A stretch of 64,000 bases of DNA, taken from positions 1-64,000 of the forward strand of contig JAILDX010000004.1 in NCBI GenBank assembly GCA_024688685.1, in the 5' to 3' direction. The notes under the pieces are model-generated. The model had not been told where the DNA came from and ran no database searches. It saw only the letters and a list, made by a program, of their open reading frames with translations. The position numbers were made by a program, and so were the translations under genes. The DNA is from Saccharofermentans sp. (GTDB lineage Bacteria > Bacillota > Clostridia > Saccharofermentanales > Saccharofermentanaceae). This document shows positions 56,547 through 64,000 of the stretch, in pieces; the first letter of the stretch is position 1, and every line of letters begins with the position of its first letter.

Positions 56547-57578
56547 TCACTTGAACTGCTTTAAGAATCTGACATCGTTCTCATAGAGCAGACGGATATC
56601 ATCGATACCGTATCTGCCCATGGCAGTTCTCTCAACGCCGATACCGAAAGCAAAGCCGCTGTAGACTTCTGAATCAATACCGCAGTTCTCAAGGACTTCG
56701 GGATGTACCATACCTGCACCCAGAACCTCGATCCAACCTTCGCCCTTGCATACACGGCATCCCTTACCGCCGCATGACCAGCATGTCAGGTCAACTTCAA
56801 CTGAAGGCTCCGTGAACGGGAAATGGTGAGGTCTGAGTCTTATCTTCGTATTCTCACCGAAAAGCTTCTTTGCAAAGAGCTGCAGCGATCCGACGAGATC
56901 GCCCATCGTAACGCCCTTATCAACAACAAGGCCTTCAATCTGGTGGAAAACAGGAGAATGCGTGCTGTCAAGCGCGTCAGACCTGTAAACCTTACCGGGG
57001 CAGATTACCTTAAGCGGCGGCTTCTGCTTTTCCATGGTCCTTATCTGAAGACCTGATGTCTGTGTTCTCAAAAGGATATTGTCCGTGATGTAGAAAGTAT
57101 CCTGTGTATCTCTTGAAGGATGACCCTCAGGGATCCTCAGAAGCTCGAAATTGTACTTGTCGTACTCAACCTCAGGACCTTCTCCGATGCTGTATCCCAG
57201 ACCGAGGAAGATGTCGCAGATCTCATTGATCGCCATATTAAGCGGATGTCTTGCGCCCGCGCCCTCAAACTTGGAAGGGATCGTAACGTCTATGACCTCG
57301 CGGCGGAGCTTGTAGCTCTTCTCCATCTCTTTTACGTCAGCGATCTTCTCAGTGAGATAGTTCTCCATATGAGTCCTGACTTCATTAGCGACTTTACCGA
57401 CTGCAGGTCTCTCTTCAGCGGAAAGCTGTCCCATTCCACGCAGTATCTGCGTCAGACTTCCCTTCTTTCCAAGGAACGCGACTCTCAGCTGTTCAGCGGC
57501 GTCCGAATCGGTTACCTTGGCCAGCGATTTATCGAATTCTTCCTTGAGAGATAACAGGGATTCTTTAAGATCACTCAT
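56547..57578 (-). CDS. pheS: Phenylalanyl-tRNA synthetase alpha subunit
   Basis: 343 residues, the standard size. An N-terminal coiled coil (about 1-85) binds tRNA; class II motif 2 and 3 segments include [12 protein letters not shown] and [18 protein letters not shown], and [20 protein letters not shown] (residues 267-286) is a Cys-rich insert. The ATG at 57578 follows GGAGG; a start at 57620 has none. No T-box leader fits in the 60 nt upstream. Confidence 0.95.
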   Translation of the reverse strand: MSDLKESLLSLKEEFDKSLAKVTDSDAAEQLRVAFLGKKGSLTQILRGMGQLSAEERPAVGKVANEVRTHMENYLTEKIADVKEMEKSYKLRREVIDVTIPSKFEGAGARHPLNMAINEICDIFLGLGYSIGEGPEVEYDKYNFELLRIPEGHPSRDTQDTFYITDNILLRTQTSGLQIRTMEKQKPPLKVICPGKVYRSDALDSTHSPVFHQIEGLVVDKGVTMGDLVGSLQLFAKKLFGENTKIRLRPHHFPFTEPSVEVDLTCWSCGGKGCRVCKGEGWIEVLGAGMVHPEVLENCGIDSEVYSGFAFGIGVERTAMGRYGIDDIRLLYENDVRFLKQFK

Positions 57579-57638
57579 ATTAAAACCTCCAATAAGGTAT
57601 ATCTTTTCACGAGTAATCAATATATCACAAATAAGAGA

Positions 57639-58307
57639 TTAAAAAAAGTAGGGGTTAGACCTTATCTCAAGCGATATTGTTGTATCCGGACCATGTCCCG
57701 GAAATATCCTGAGACTGCCGTCAAGCTTTTTTATCTTCTCCACGGAGTTCATGAGCTCACTAATGTTGCCTCCGGGAAGATCCGATCTGCCGATAGCCCC
57801 TCTGAATACGGTATCTCCGGTAAACAAAGCCGTCTCCCCGTCTGTCCTGTCTGTTATCTGATAGCACACAGAACCGGGTGAATGTCCGGGAGTCGGCATG
57901 ACTTTAACCTCAAACAGGCTGTCATCAGCAAAGAAATGCTCTGCTTCAGCCGCAGGAACAGTCCTCGAATCGCTGTCGTCTTTCTTCTCTGGATTCCAGA
58001 CATCACTCAGTAACATGTCATCTGCCTTGTTGTCAAAAAGGTCCTCGTTAAGCAGGAAAAGATCATCAGGAGACATGAAATAAGGCACATCCGGTCTTGC
58101 GGAATACCATTCTGAAAGTCTGTATGTATGGTCGAAATGCCCGTGTGTTATGAAAACGGCTTTAAGAGCTGAAGGATCAAATACCCTGCCGAGGCCTGCC
58201 AGTCTGGCTAATGAAACTGACGGATCTACGACAACAAAAGATCCGCCCACCTCAACAATGTACATGTTGGATGCAAGCGGACCGAAGGGAAACGTATGGA
58301 TCTTCAT
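57639..58307 (-). CDS. Glyoxalase II-like metallo-beta-lactamase hydrolase
   Basis: 222 residues of the MBL fold, glyoxalase II/RoxA-like branch. The metal motif is THGHFDHTY (HxHxDH), then GHSPGSVCY and TGDTVFRG, and a final GHGPDT. Its ATG at 58307 overlaps the stop of the upstream methylglyoxal-synthase-like gene (ATGA), so the two are co-translated. The substrate is uncertain; hydroxyacyl-glutathione is unlikely in Clostridia lacking glutathione. Confidence 0.85.
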   Translation of the reverse strand: MKIHTFPFGPLASNMYIVEVGGSFVVVDPSVSLARLAGLGRVFDPSALKAVFITHGHFDHTYRLSEWYSARPDVPYFMSPDDLFLLNEDLFDNKADDMLLSDVWNPEKKDDSDSRTVPAAEAEHFFADDSLFEVKVMPTPGHSPGSVCYQITDRTDGETALFTGDTVFRGAIGRSDLPGGNISELMNSVEKIKKLDGSLRIFPGHGPDTTISLEIRSNPYFF

Positions 58308-58696
58308 TCTTTCTTCCATGCCCTGTAATCGAGATCGCCGCGGTCTATCGCAAGGATAAGCATCTCTGCTGTAGCAATATTCGTCGAATACGGGATGTTG
58401 TTGATATCACAGACATCGAGAAGGTCGCTGTTCTTTGTATTAAAGCCCAGTCTTCCGTCTCTCAGGTAGATGACTGCATCGATCTCGTCAAACTCTGCTC
58501 TTGAAGCGAGCTGCTCAGAACCGCTCTCATAATCAACAGAGAGACCTGATATGTCAAGTTCAACGGAATCTTTAAGGAGCTTGGCGGTATTGTATGCCGC
58601 GATCAGCTGGTGTTTACTGAGAAGATGCTTGTATGCTATACAGAAATTGACGAGCAACTCAGTCTTACGATTGTCAGCCATCAGTACGATCTTCAT
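58304..58696 (-). CDS. Degenerate methylglyoxal-synthase-like protein
   Basis: 130 residues. The start (MKIVLMADNRKTELLVNF) and end (NIPYSTNIATAEMLILAIDR) align with methylglyoxal synthase, but the phosphate-binding TGTTG is AYNTAK, the catalytic GPLGGDQ segment is deleted to ESGSEQ, and the RDPL...HEPD region is RDGRLGFNTKNSD. The catalytic Asp and His are therefore missing. It has a GGAGG site and is coupled to a glyoxalase II-like gene. It may be a binding or regulatory protein. Confidence 0.75.
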   Translation of the reverse strand: MKIVLMADNRKTELLVNFCIAYKHLLSKHQLIAAYNTAKLLKDSVELDISGLSVDYESGSEQLASRAEFDEIDAVIYLRDGRLGFNTKNSDLLDVCDINNIPYSTNIATAEMLILAIDRGDLDYRAWKKE

Positions 58697-58804
58697 ACGA
58701 TACCTCCGTAATTAGTCATATTACTATTTTATCAGTAAAAAATAAACATTCTATTTGTACATATTGACAAAAAATGTCAATAAAAATGTCTTTTTGACTA
58801 ATTG
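58697..58804. other. 108-nt gap with repeated TTGAC/GTCAA motifs
   Basis: An ATTGACA/TGTCAAT hairpin (58763-58769 with 58775-58781) and further GTC/GAC repeats up to 58808 occur. On the minus strand TTGACA copies give candidate -35 elements for the downstream gene, one overlapping the stop of the penicillin-binding protein gene; a TTTTAT lies 17 nt from it. No terminator with a T-run is clear. Confidence 0.4.
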
Positions 58805-61147
58805 TCAACCTGCAGTTGGCGTTATTGAATCCAGCACGTCGCCATTTACGGGATAAGACGAGATTATCGGGGCCTGTATATTCGTATTGGTATTAAAGTA
58901 TGCGGCAAGCAGCTTCTGTGCAATGATGACCGTGGATGCACCCCACTCACCTCTCTCAACAACGAGAGCAATAGCGACTTCAGGATCATCTTTCGGAGCA
59001 TAGCAGATAAACAGACCGTTAGAGTACTCTTTACGTATCTCTTCGTAACCTGTCTCAGCCGTACCTGTCTTGCAGACAACTTCGATCGGGAATCCGATAA
59101 ACTGTGTCTGAGCCGTACTTCTCCATCTGCTCGTACCTGTAACTACGCATCTCATGGCTCTTCTTACAGCATCAATACTTGAATCAGATATACCGATATC
59201 GACAGGTTCGGATCCGCCTCTGTACAATATAGATCCGTCAGAAGCAACTACATTATCAATTACATAAGGCGTAACCAGCTTATTTGTGGCAACAGCTGCA
59301 GTATAACGGCAAAGCTGCAGGATCGTGAAACAGTTATCGAACTGTCCGATAGACGACTGTGCAGTATTTGCGGGGAACCATGTCCTGTCATACTCGGATT
59401 CGTGAAGGAGTCTCTTAGTCTCACGGCTTGCAACAACTCCCGATATCTCGCCTGGGATATCGATCCCGCTCTTTACGCCAAGGCCAAACTTTATCGCCAT
59501 TCGCGAGATATAATCGATACCGGTCATAACGCCCAGTCTCATAAAATAGATATTACAGGATGTAGCCATTGCGCTGTCGAGATTAAGAGGTCCATGTCCC
59601 GAATAACGGTACTCGAGACATCTGAATATCCATCCGCCGATGTCAATAGGGCTCTCACACCTGATCCATGTATTTGCAGGTGTAATAACGTTCTCTTCCA
59701 GAGCAGCCAGAGCCGTAATGGGCTTAAATGTTGAACCCGGAGCATACATGGACATGATTGCTCTGTTCCACAAAGGAAGATCCTCGGCTGTAATATCCTC
59801 ATATTCATCTATTCCGAGATAATACTTGACCTGCTCTTTTGCCTGAGGGTCATCATAGTTAGCAAGGATAAAATCGTTAGGATCATAATTGGGATACGAA
59901 CCCATGGCAAGGACCGCGCCTGTATTAACGTTCATCATAACGAACGCACCGGAGCTTGCAGTCTTATAGCCCTTCGGATCACGGGCCTCGGCAGCCTGGG
60001 CCTCAGCGATATAGTCTTTAAGCGCTGTGGTTCCGACTTCCTGCAGTCTGGAATCGATAGTGAGATTAACGGTCGCGCCGGGAGTTGCCGGAACACCGTA
60101 CTCAGAAGGGAAAAATGCCCCCTCTTCACCATCCTGTGTCCAGATATTGTATGCCATAATACCGCTGTTTCCATGCAGATATCTCTCCATCTGAGCCTCA
60201 ACCCCTGATTTACCGACCATATCGGTACTCAGATATCCGAAATCCTGAAGCTGAGCAAATGATTCCTGGGAAATCTGCCCGACATAGCCGAGAACATGAC
60301 ATGCATAAAGCGCCCACGGCGAATAAGTCCTTGTATACTCCTTACCGGTAACGATACCGGCATAGTGATAATTCTGTTCGGTAACAAGAGATATCAGCTC
60401 GTCGGAACAGTCCGATGCAATCTCTACCGGAGTTCCTTTCTGGAACATCCAGTTATCCTTAAAGATCTGATATCTCAGTCTGATTATCCTGTACGCCTCA
60501 TCCACTGAATATGAAGTATCAACATCGAATTTACGTCTCAGATACAGGAAGAATACTTCAGGATCCGTCTTAACATATCTGTCCGAATAAGTAACGATGA
60601 TGCCTTCCGCAAAATCCTCGAGTGCAAACAGGTTGCTGTCAGTCTGCCAGAGCTTTATGTCCTCCTCATCCTTCAGGAACTCATATGTTGTAGTCTCACC
60701 TATATTAACCTTAAGGTATTCATCAAGACTTGACACTGTGGTACAGTTATAATCCTCAAACAGATAGCTGAGTTCAAGACACTCACTGTTCAGCGTCGCA
60801 TCATCAAGTCCTGCATTGGCAATATAGATAACATTATAAGATGAACTGGAAGCGAGAAGTATCCCGTTGCGGTCATAGATGTCGCCGCGCGGAGCATTTA
60901 CCGTCATCTGGCGTGACACACCTTTTGACGCTACCGAAATGGTATTCTGATAGTCCGAGAACTGAAGACTTGCAGTCATAAAAAAGATAACAATACCAAA
61001 GACCGTGAAGATGAAGCCGAGATCGAAATACCTGTTCCCGATCACCTTAAGGATGCCCGAGAAGATATTCTCCTTAGGCTTATCCTTTGACATATCGCGG
61101 TGATAATCAAAAGCACCAAACTCGTTATTCTTCAGATCGTCAGCCAT
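58805..61147 (-). CDS. Penicillin-binding protein 2 (elongation transpeptidase)
   Basis: 780-residue class B penicillin-binding protein of the rod-shape system. One N-terminal helix (about 37-59), a pedestal/dimerisation domain from about 68 (TVNAPRGDIYDRNG), and a transpeptidase with the active Ser in APGSTFKP, SCN in ATSCNIYF and KTGTAET. A GGAG site lies 10 nt before the ATG. It ends the mreC-mreD-PBP2 set and cross-links peptidoglycan with the RodA glycosyltransferase, not in this window. Confidence 0.93.
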   Translation of the reverse strand: MADDLKNNEFGAFDYHRDMSKDKPKENIFSGILKVIGNRYFDLGFIFTVFGIVIFFMTASLQFSDYQNTISVASKGVSRQMTVNAPRGDIYDRNGILLASSSSYNVIYIANAGLDDATLNSECLELSYLFEDYNCTTVSSLDEYLKVNIGETTTYEFLKDEEDIKLWQTDSNLFALEDFAEGIIVTYSDRYVKTDPEVFFLYLRRKFDVDTSYSVDEAYRIIRLRYQIFKDNWMFQKGTPVEIASDCSDELISLVTEQNYHYAGIVTGKEYTRTYSPWALYACHVLGYVGQISQESFAQLQDFGYLSTDMVGKSGVEAQMERYLHGNSGIMAYNIWTQDGEEGAFFPSEYGVPATPGATVNLTIDSRLQEVGTTALKDYIAEAQAAEARDPKGYKTASSGAFVMMNVNTGAVLAMGSYPNYDPNDFILANYDDPQAKEQVKYYLGIDEYEDITAEDLPLWNRAIMSMYAPGSTFKPITALAALEENVITPANTWIRCESPIDIGGWIFRCLEYRYSGHGPLNLDSAMATSCNIYFMRLGVMTGIDYISRMAIKFGLGVKSGIDIPGEISGVVASRETKRLLHESEYDRTWFPANTAQSSIGQFDNCFTILQLCRYTAAVATNKLVTPYVIDNVVASDGSILYRGGSEPVDIGISDSSIDAVRRAMRCVVTGTSRWRSTAQTQFIGFPIEVVCKTGTAETGYEEIRKEYSNGLFICYAPKDDPEVAIALVVERGEWGASTVIIAQKLLAAYFNTNTNIQAPIISSYPVNGDVLDSITPTAG

Positions 61148-61767
61148 TTACCGCTGTCTCCATAAGTAAGTTCTTTTTTGCCACTCTTCTTTCGCGATTC
61201 ATATTTGACAGGTCCGAGGTATTTGAGGATCAGATACATAAAGACTGCAAACACGGAATTAAGAAGGATCGCCGGCAATACGGAATGGATCAGAACATCA
61301 GCAATATCAAAAGGAACTTTATAAGAAGAGAAGATCATGTTCCAGAAGAATACCGCAAGATGACCGACTGCTTTGTATATGACCGTGAACGTAAATACGG
61401 CGAGAACACCCAGAAGAAGATTCCTGTTAGTCCTGCCTTCAAAGAAAAGAGCTCCGTATACTCCCGCAAAGAACAACAACAGTATCCCGATGCCGAAAGA
61501 GATCCTGACCGCACCGTCACTTCCTGATAACACGGGGGCTGAAAGACAGTCTCTTATAACTCCGAGGATAAGTCCCGATATGACACCTTCCTTGAATCCA
61601 TAGAGAAAACCTATGAGGACAGCAAGAACAAGAGTCATATCCACCGTCTGGCCGCTGAAAGTAAAATAGCCGGACAAAGTAACCTGTACTCCAGGAACGA
61701 TGAGGAACAGGAGAAGATAGCAGATTATCTTGCGACACGGTATAGCATTAAGCTTCAGGAGTCTCAC
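61132..61767 (-). CDS. mreD: Rod shape-determining protein MreD
   Basis: 211-residue integral membrane protein with about five helices, placed between mreC and PBP2, which supports the name; MreD sequences vary widely. The start is uncertain: a GTG at 61767 lies inside the GGAGG, while CTG at 61758 lies at ideal spacing behind it. The 5' end overlaps mreC by 20 nt and the 3' end overlaps PBP2 by 16 nt. Confidence 0.85.
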   Translation of the reverse strand: MRLLKLNAIPCRKIICYLLLFLIVPGVQVTLSGYFTFSGQTVDMTLVLAVLIGFLYGFKEGVISGLILGVIRDCLSAPVLSGSDGAVRISFGIGILLLFFAGVYGALFFEGRTNRNLLLGVLAVFTFTVIYKAVGHLAVFFWNMIFSSYKVPFDIADVLIHSVLPAILLNSVFAVFMYLILKYLGPVKYESRKKSGKKELTYGDSGKWLTI

Positions 61768-62647
61768 CTCCCGCTGCTGTCACTTCTTCAGTATCTGTTT
61801 TGGGCAAAGGTGCCAGAATAAAGACATCCTGAAGATTATCGTGATGATAATACGGCTCGAGTACCGCTGTGATATTGAGAGGATTTGAATCATCAACAGA
61901 AACGATAACGCCGATAGGAATACCTTCCGGGAAAAGACCGCCTTCTCCTGAAGTAACGATCTCTGCTCCGACCTTCGGCATGTTGTTCATATCGATACCC
62001 GTAACACGGCATCTGTGCAAACTCTTAAGAGAAGTATCGCCTGTCACTACAAATGATGCACCGTTAACCTCATTGACTTTACAGCTTACGGAAAAGCCTT
62101 CATGAAGCAGCGGAAGGATAGTGCTCTCTGTCTCCCTTGTCTCAATGACCCTGCCGACAAGGTTCATGTCAACATCGACCACGACATAAGACAGACCCTG
62201 AGCAACCTCAAGACCATTCTCTGTACCCATGTCTACTCTAATTGAAGAAAACCATTCATCAGAAGACGACGAAAGTACGGAAGCGCCGTAAACGTCATAG
62301 TTACTGAATGTATCCTTGATATGGAAAGCATTCTTAAGTTCCTCATATCTGATGGCAGCTTCCTCATTCTGTCTTAATCTGTACTGCAGCGATGCAATCT
62401 CATCCCTGAGCTGTCTGTTCTCTTCCCTGATCGCAATTCCGTCAAATACTGCCGAATGATAATCATCAAATGAATCTGCCGCACTCTTGATAACCGACTG
62501 TATAGGCGTGACAAGCTTCGAAACTCCCGAAGAAAGCTTCGAAAAATGAAGGGGACTCCCCGGAAGGGACCCTAAAAGTATTATCGTGGCAACAACTATT
62601 ACCACGACAACAATGACAAACCACCGCGATGTCAGTATCTTGCGCAC
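61748..62647 (-). CDS. mreC: Rod shape-determining protein MreC
   Basis: 299 residues. A membrane helix (about 10-27) is followed by a coiled coil (about 60-98) and the two beta-barrel domains outside, with [15 protein letters not shown] and [18 protein letters not shown] as family segments. It scaffolds MreB-linked wall synthesis. The start is GTG at 62647 with a weak AGAGA site. mreB is not in this window. Confidence 0.92.
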   Translation of the reverse strand: MRKILTSRWFVIVVVVIVVATIILLGSLPGSPLHFSKLSSGVSKLVTPIQSVIKSAADSFDDYHSAVFDGIAIREENRQLRDEIASLQYRLRQNEEAAIRYEELKNAFHIKDTFSNYDVYGASVLSSSSDEWFSSIRVDMGTENGLEVAQGLSYVVVDVDMNLVGRVIETRETESTILPLLHEGFSVSCKVNEVNGASFVVTGDTSLKSLHRCRVTGIDMNNMPKVGAEIVTSGEGGLFPEGIPIGVIVSVDDSNPLNITAVLEPYYHHDNLQDVFILAPLPKTDTEEVTAAGGETPEA

Positions 62648-62672
62648 GGGATCATCTCTTTATAATGTGTGC

Positions 62673-63197
62673 TCAGATATTCTTTCCGCAGCACTTCTTA
62701 TACTTCTTGCCTGAACCGCAGGGACAGGGATCATTACGTCCGATATTTGCAGCATGAGCAATATTTGCGTCACGGTACTCCCTTGTGATCTCTGCGATCT
62801 GCTCTTCAGAGAGGATGCTCTTCCATGCAGGAAGCTTAAAGAGCCACTGAGCCTTTGCATCTCTCATGTTGTAATAGAGCTTCTCGTAATCGATATCAAG
62901 GCTGATATCTGTATCATCGTCAACAGCCTCAAGATCAAGGTCATCACCGTTCTTAAGAGAAGACTTGATGCCGTCGAGGAATCCGAGATAGATATCCATT
63001 GTATCCTTGTCAAAGCCGAGCTTTCTGGCCATATCGGATGCCTTGCCGTTCAGAAGGTCCGCATTATCGGGATACTTGGAAAGGATAAGCTCATAAGCAT
63101 TCTTCTCCATTGCATAATATGCGTTGATATACTGTACATAGATCTGCTGGTTAGATGCATTCTCAGATCTGTCCATCCACATTTTGTAATAGCTCAT
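62673..63197 (-). CDS. SEC-C motif protein
   Basis: 174 residues. The last ~22 form a zinc-binding SEC-C motif ([19 protein letters not shown]), nearly identical to the SecA C-terminus at 47916. The rest is helical and acidic, without a recognised domain. A GGAGG site precedes the ATG. It sits between a partial isocitrate dehydrogenase gene and mreC. Family members are small stress or chaperone-linked proteins of unclear role. Confidence 0.7.
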
Positions 63198-63214
63198 TTT
63201 ATTCCTCCGTATAA

Positions 63215-64000
63215 TCAGATACTTACCCTTGATGCAACCGCATTAAGGAACTCTGTTGTTGTAACAACTTGCTTATTGGGATGATCAAGAAGACTGTTCA
63301 GATCTCCCGTAATGATACCGCTCTCGATAGTATCTATCGATGCTTTCTCAAGCTTATCAGCGAAAGCCTCAAGATCTGCAATGCCATCGAGCTGAGCTCT
63401 CTTCCTCAGAGCACCTGTCCATGCAAAGAGAGTTGCCATAGGGTTAGTTGAAGTTGTCTCACCCTTGAGGTACTTGTAGTAATGCCTTGTAACGGTGCCG
63501 TGAGCAGCCTCATACTCGTACTTGCCGTCAGGTGAAACAAGAACCGAAGTCATCATGGCAAGTGAACCGCAGGCAGAAGCGAGCATATCGCTCATTACAT
63601 CACCGTCATAGTTCTTAAGTGCCCAGACGAAACCGCCCTCAGATCTCATTACGCGTGCAACGGCGTCGTCGATCAGCGTATAGAAATATGTGATGCCTGC
63701 AGCCTCAAACTTATCCTTGTACTCATTGTCATAGATTTCCTGGAAGATATCCTTGAACCTGTGGTCATAAGTCTTGGAGATCGTATCCTTCGTTGCAAAC
63801 CATAAAGGCTGCTTAACATCAAGTGCGTAATTGAAGCATGATCTTGCAAAAGCAGAGATCGACTTATCTGTGTTATACAAGCCTTCAACGATGCCGGGAT
63901 CGGTAAACTCAAAGATCGTCTTGCTCTCTGTCCTGCCGTCCTTGTAAGTAATAACGAGGTCTGCTCTTGCAGCATCATCGATGCGGAGCTCCGCATCCCT
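63215..64000 (-). CDS. icd: NADP-dependent isocitrate dehydrogenase, eukaryotic-like type (partial)
   Basis: C-terminal part (at least 261 residues) of a homodimeric subfamily II isocitrate dehydrogenase; the gene runs off the window edge and the frame is open to 64000. Conserved segments are SFCFNYALD-type [41 protein letters not shown] and [15 protein letters not shown]. This family matches eukaryotic IDH1/2 rather than the common bacterial Icd. It catalyses isocitrate to 2-oxoglutarate, the substrate of GdhA. The ribosome-binding site cannot be seen. Confidence 0.9.

Noticed and set aside
57579..57638. T-box or leader control of pheST
   Set aside because: Only 60 nt lie between the upstream gene and pheS, too little for a T-box, and no T-box sequence was seen.

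Overview
The window reads as one continuous piece of a Bacillota (Firmicutes) chromosome, most likely class Clostridia. The evidence is the gene neighbourhoods (efp-asp23-amaP-nusB-xseAB-ispA-dxs-nadK-argR-recN, phoH-pgpH-ybeY-era-recO, miaB-mutS-mutL-miaA, mreC-mreD-PBP2), an RNase Y, a PgpH-type c-di-AMP phosphodiesterase, LexA boxes of the CGAAC-N4-GTTYG type, and mostly strong GGAGG ribosome-binding sites. I cannot name the genus. No sporulation gene is seen, including at phoH where spore formers often carry yqfC/yqfD. There is no rRNA, tRNA, CRISPR array, prophage or insertion sequence, and no gene-free stretch longer than about 300 bases.

Layout. 160-4807 (+): a two-component system followed by a DinG/XPD-type helicase with an N-terminal PD-(D/E)XK nuclease motif. 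4800-13211 (-): ymdB, lspA, rluD-like, phoH, pgpH, a fused ybeY-era gene, recO and a VanY-like peptidase. 13323-14888 (-): rny, with its own promoter and terminator. 15053-15979 (+): a second rluD-like gene whose 3' end overlaps recN. 15926-25535 (-): the efp-to-recN string covering translation, envelope stress, exonuclease VII, isoprenoids, NAD kinase and arginine control. 25603-26100 (-): yqeG; 26182-27537 (+): aspartate kinase. 27595-30442 (-): an LCP cell-wall ligase and a membrane PP2C-like pseudophosphatase. 30597-31958 (-): gdhA. 32123-33144 (-): two small unknown genes, divergent from lexA at 33234-33890 (+). 33932-40904 (-): miaB-mutS-mutL-miaA. 41009-42436 (+): a DacF-type carboxypeptidase. 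42433-45747 (-): a TrpB2-like enzyme, an ECF sigma/membrane-partner pair and a lipoprotein. 45813-51290 (-): secA, a TrpR-like repressor, punA and ahcY. 51379-53999 (-): three pseudopilin/TadE-like proteins. 54105-57578 (-): pheST. 57639-58696 (-): a glyoxalase II-like enzyme coupled to a degenerate methylglyoxal-synthase-like protein. 58805-62647 (-): mreC-mreD-PBP2. 62673-64000 (-): a SEC-C protein and a partial eukaryotic-type isocitrate dehydrogenase.

The most unusual signal is regulatory. Eight genes (histidine kinase, phoH, lspA, ymdB, second rluD, nadK, yqeG and a small membrane protein) lack a usable Shine-Dalgarno and instead have a -10 hexamer ending exactly 6-7 nt before the start codon, mostly with a matching -35 or an extended -10. 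This is the geometry of leaderless mRNAs, in a genome whose other genes mostly use strong Shine-Dalgarno sites. Other points worth attention are a terminator whose 3' arm supplies the ribosome-binding site of the next gene, a protein phosphatase fold stripped of its metal ligands, a methylglyoxal-synthase fold stripped of its active site, the YbeY-Era fusion, and a motorless Tad-like pseudopilin cluster.
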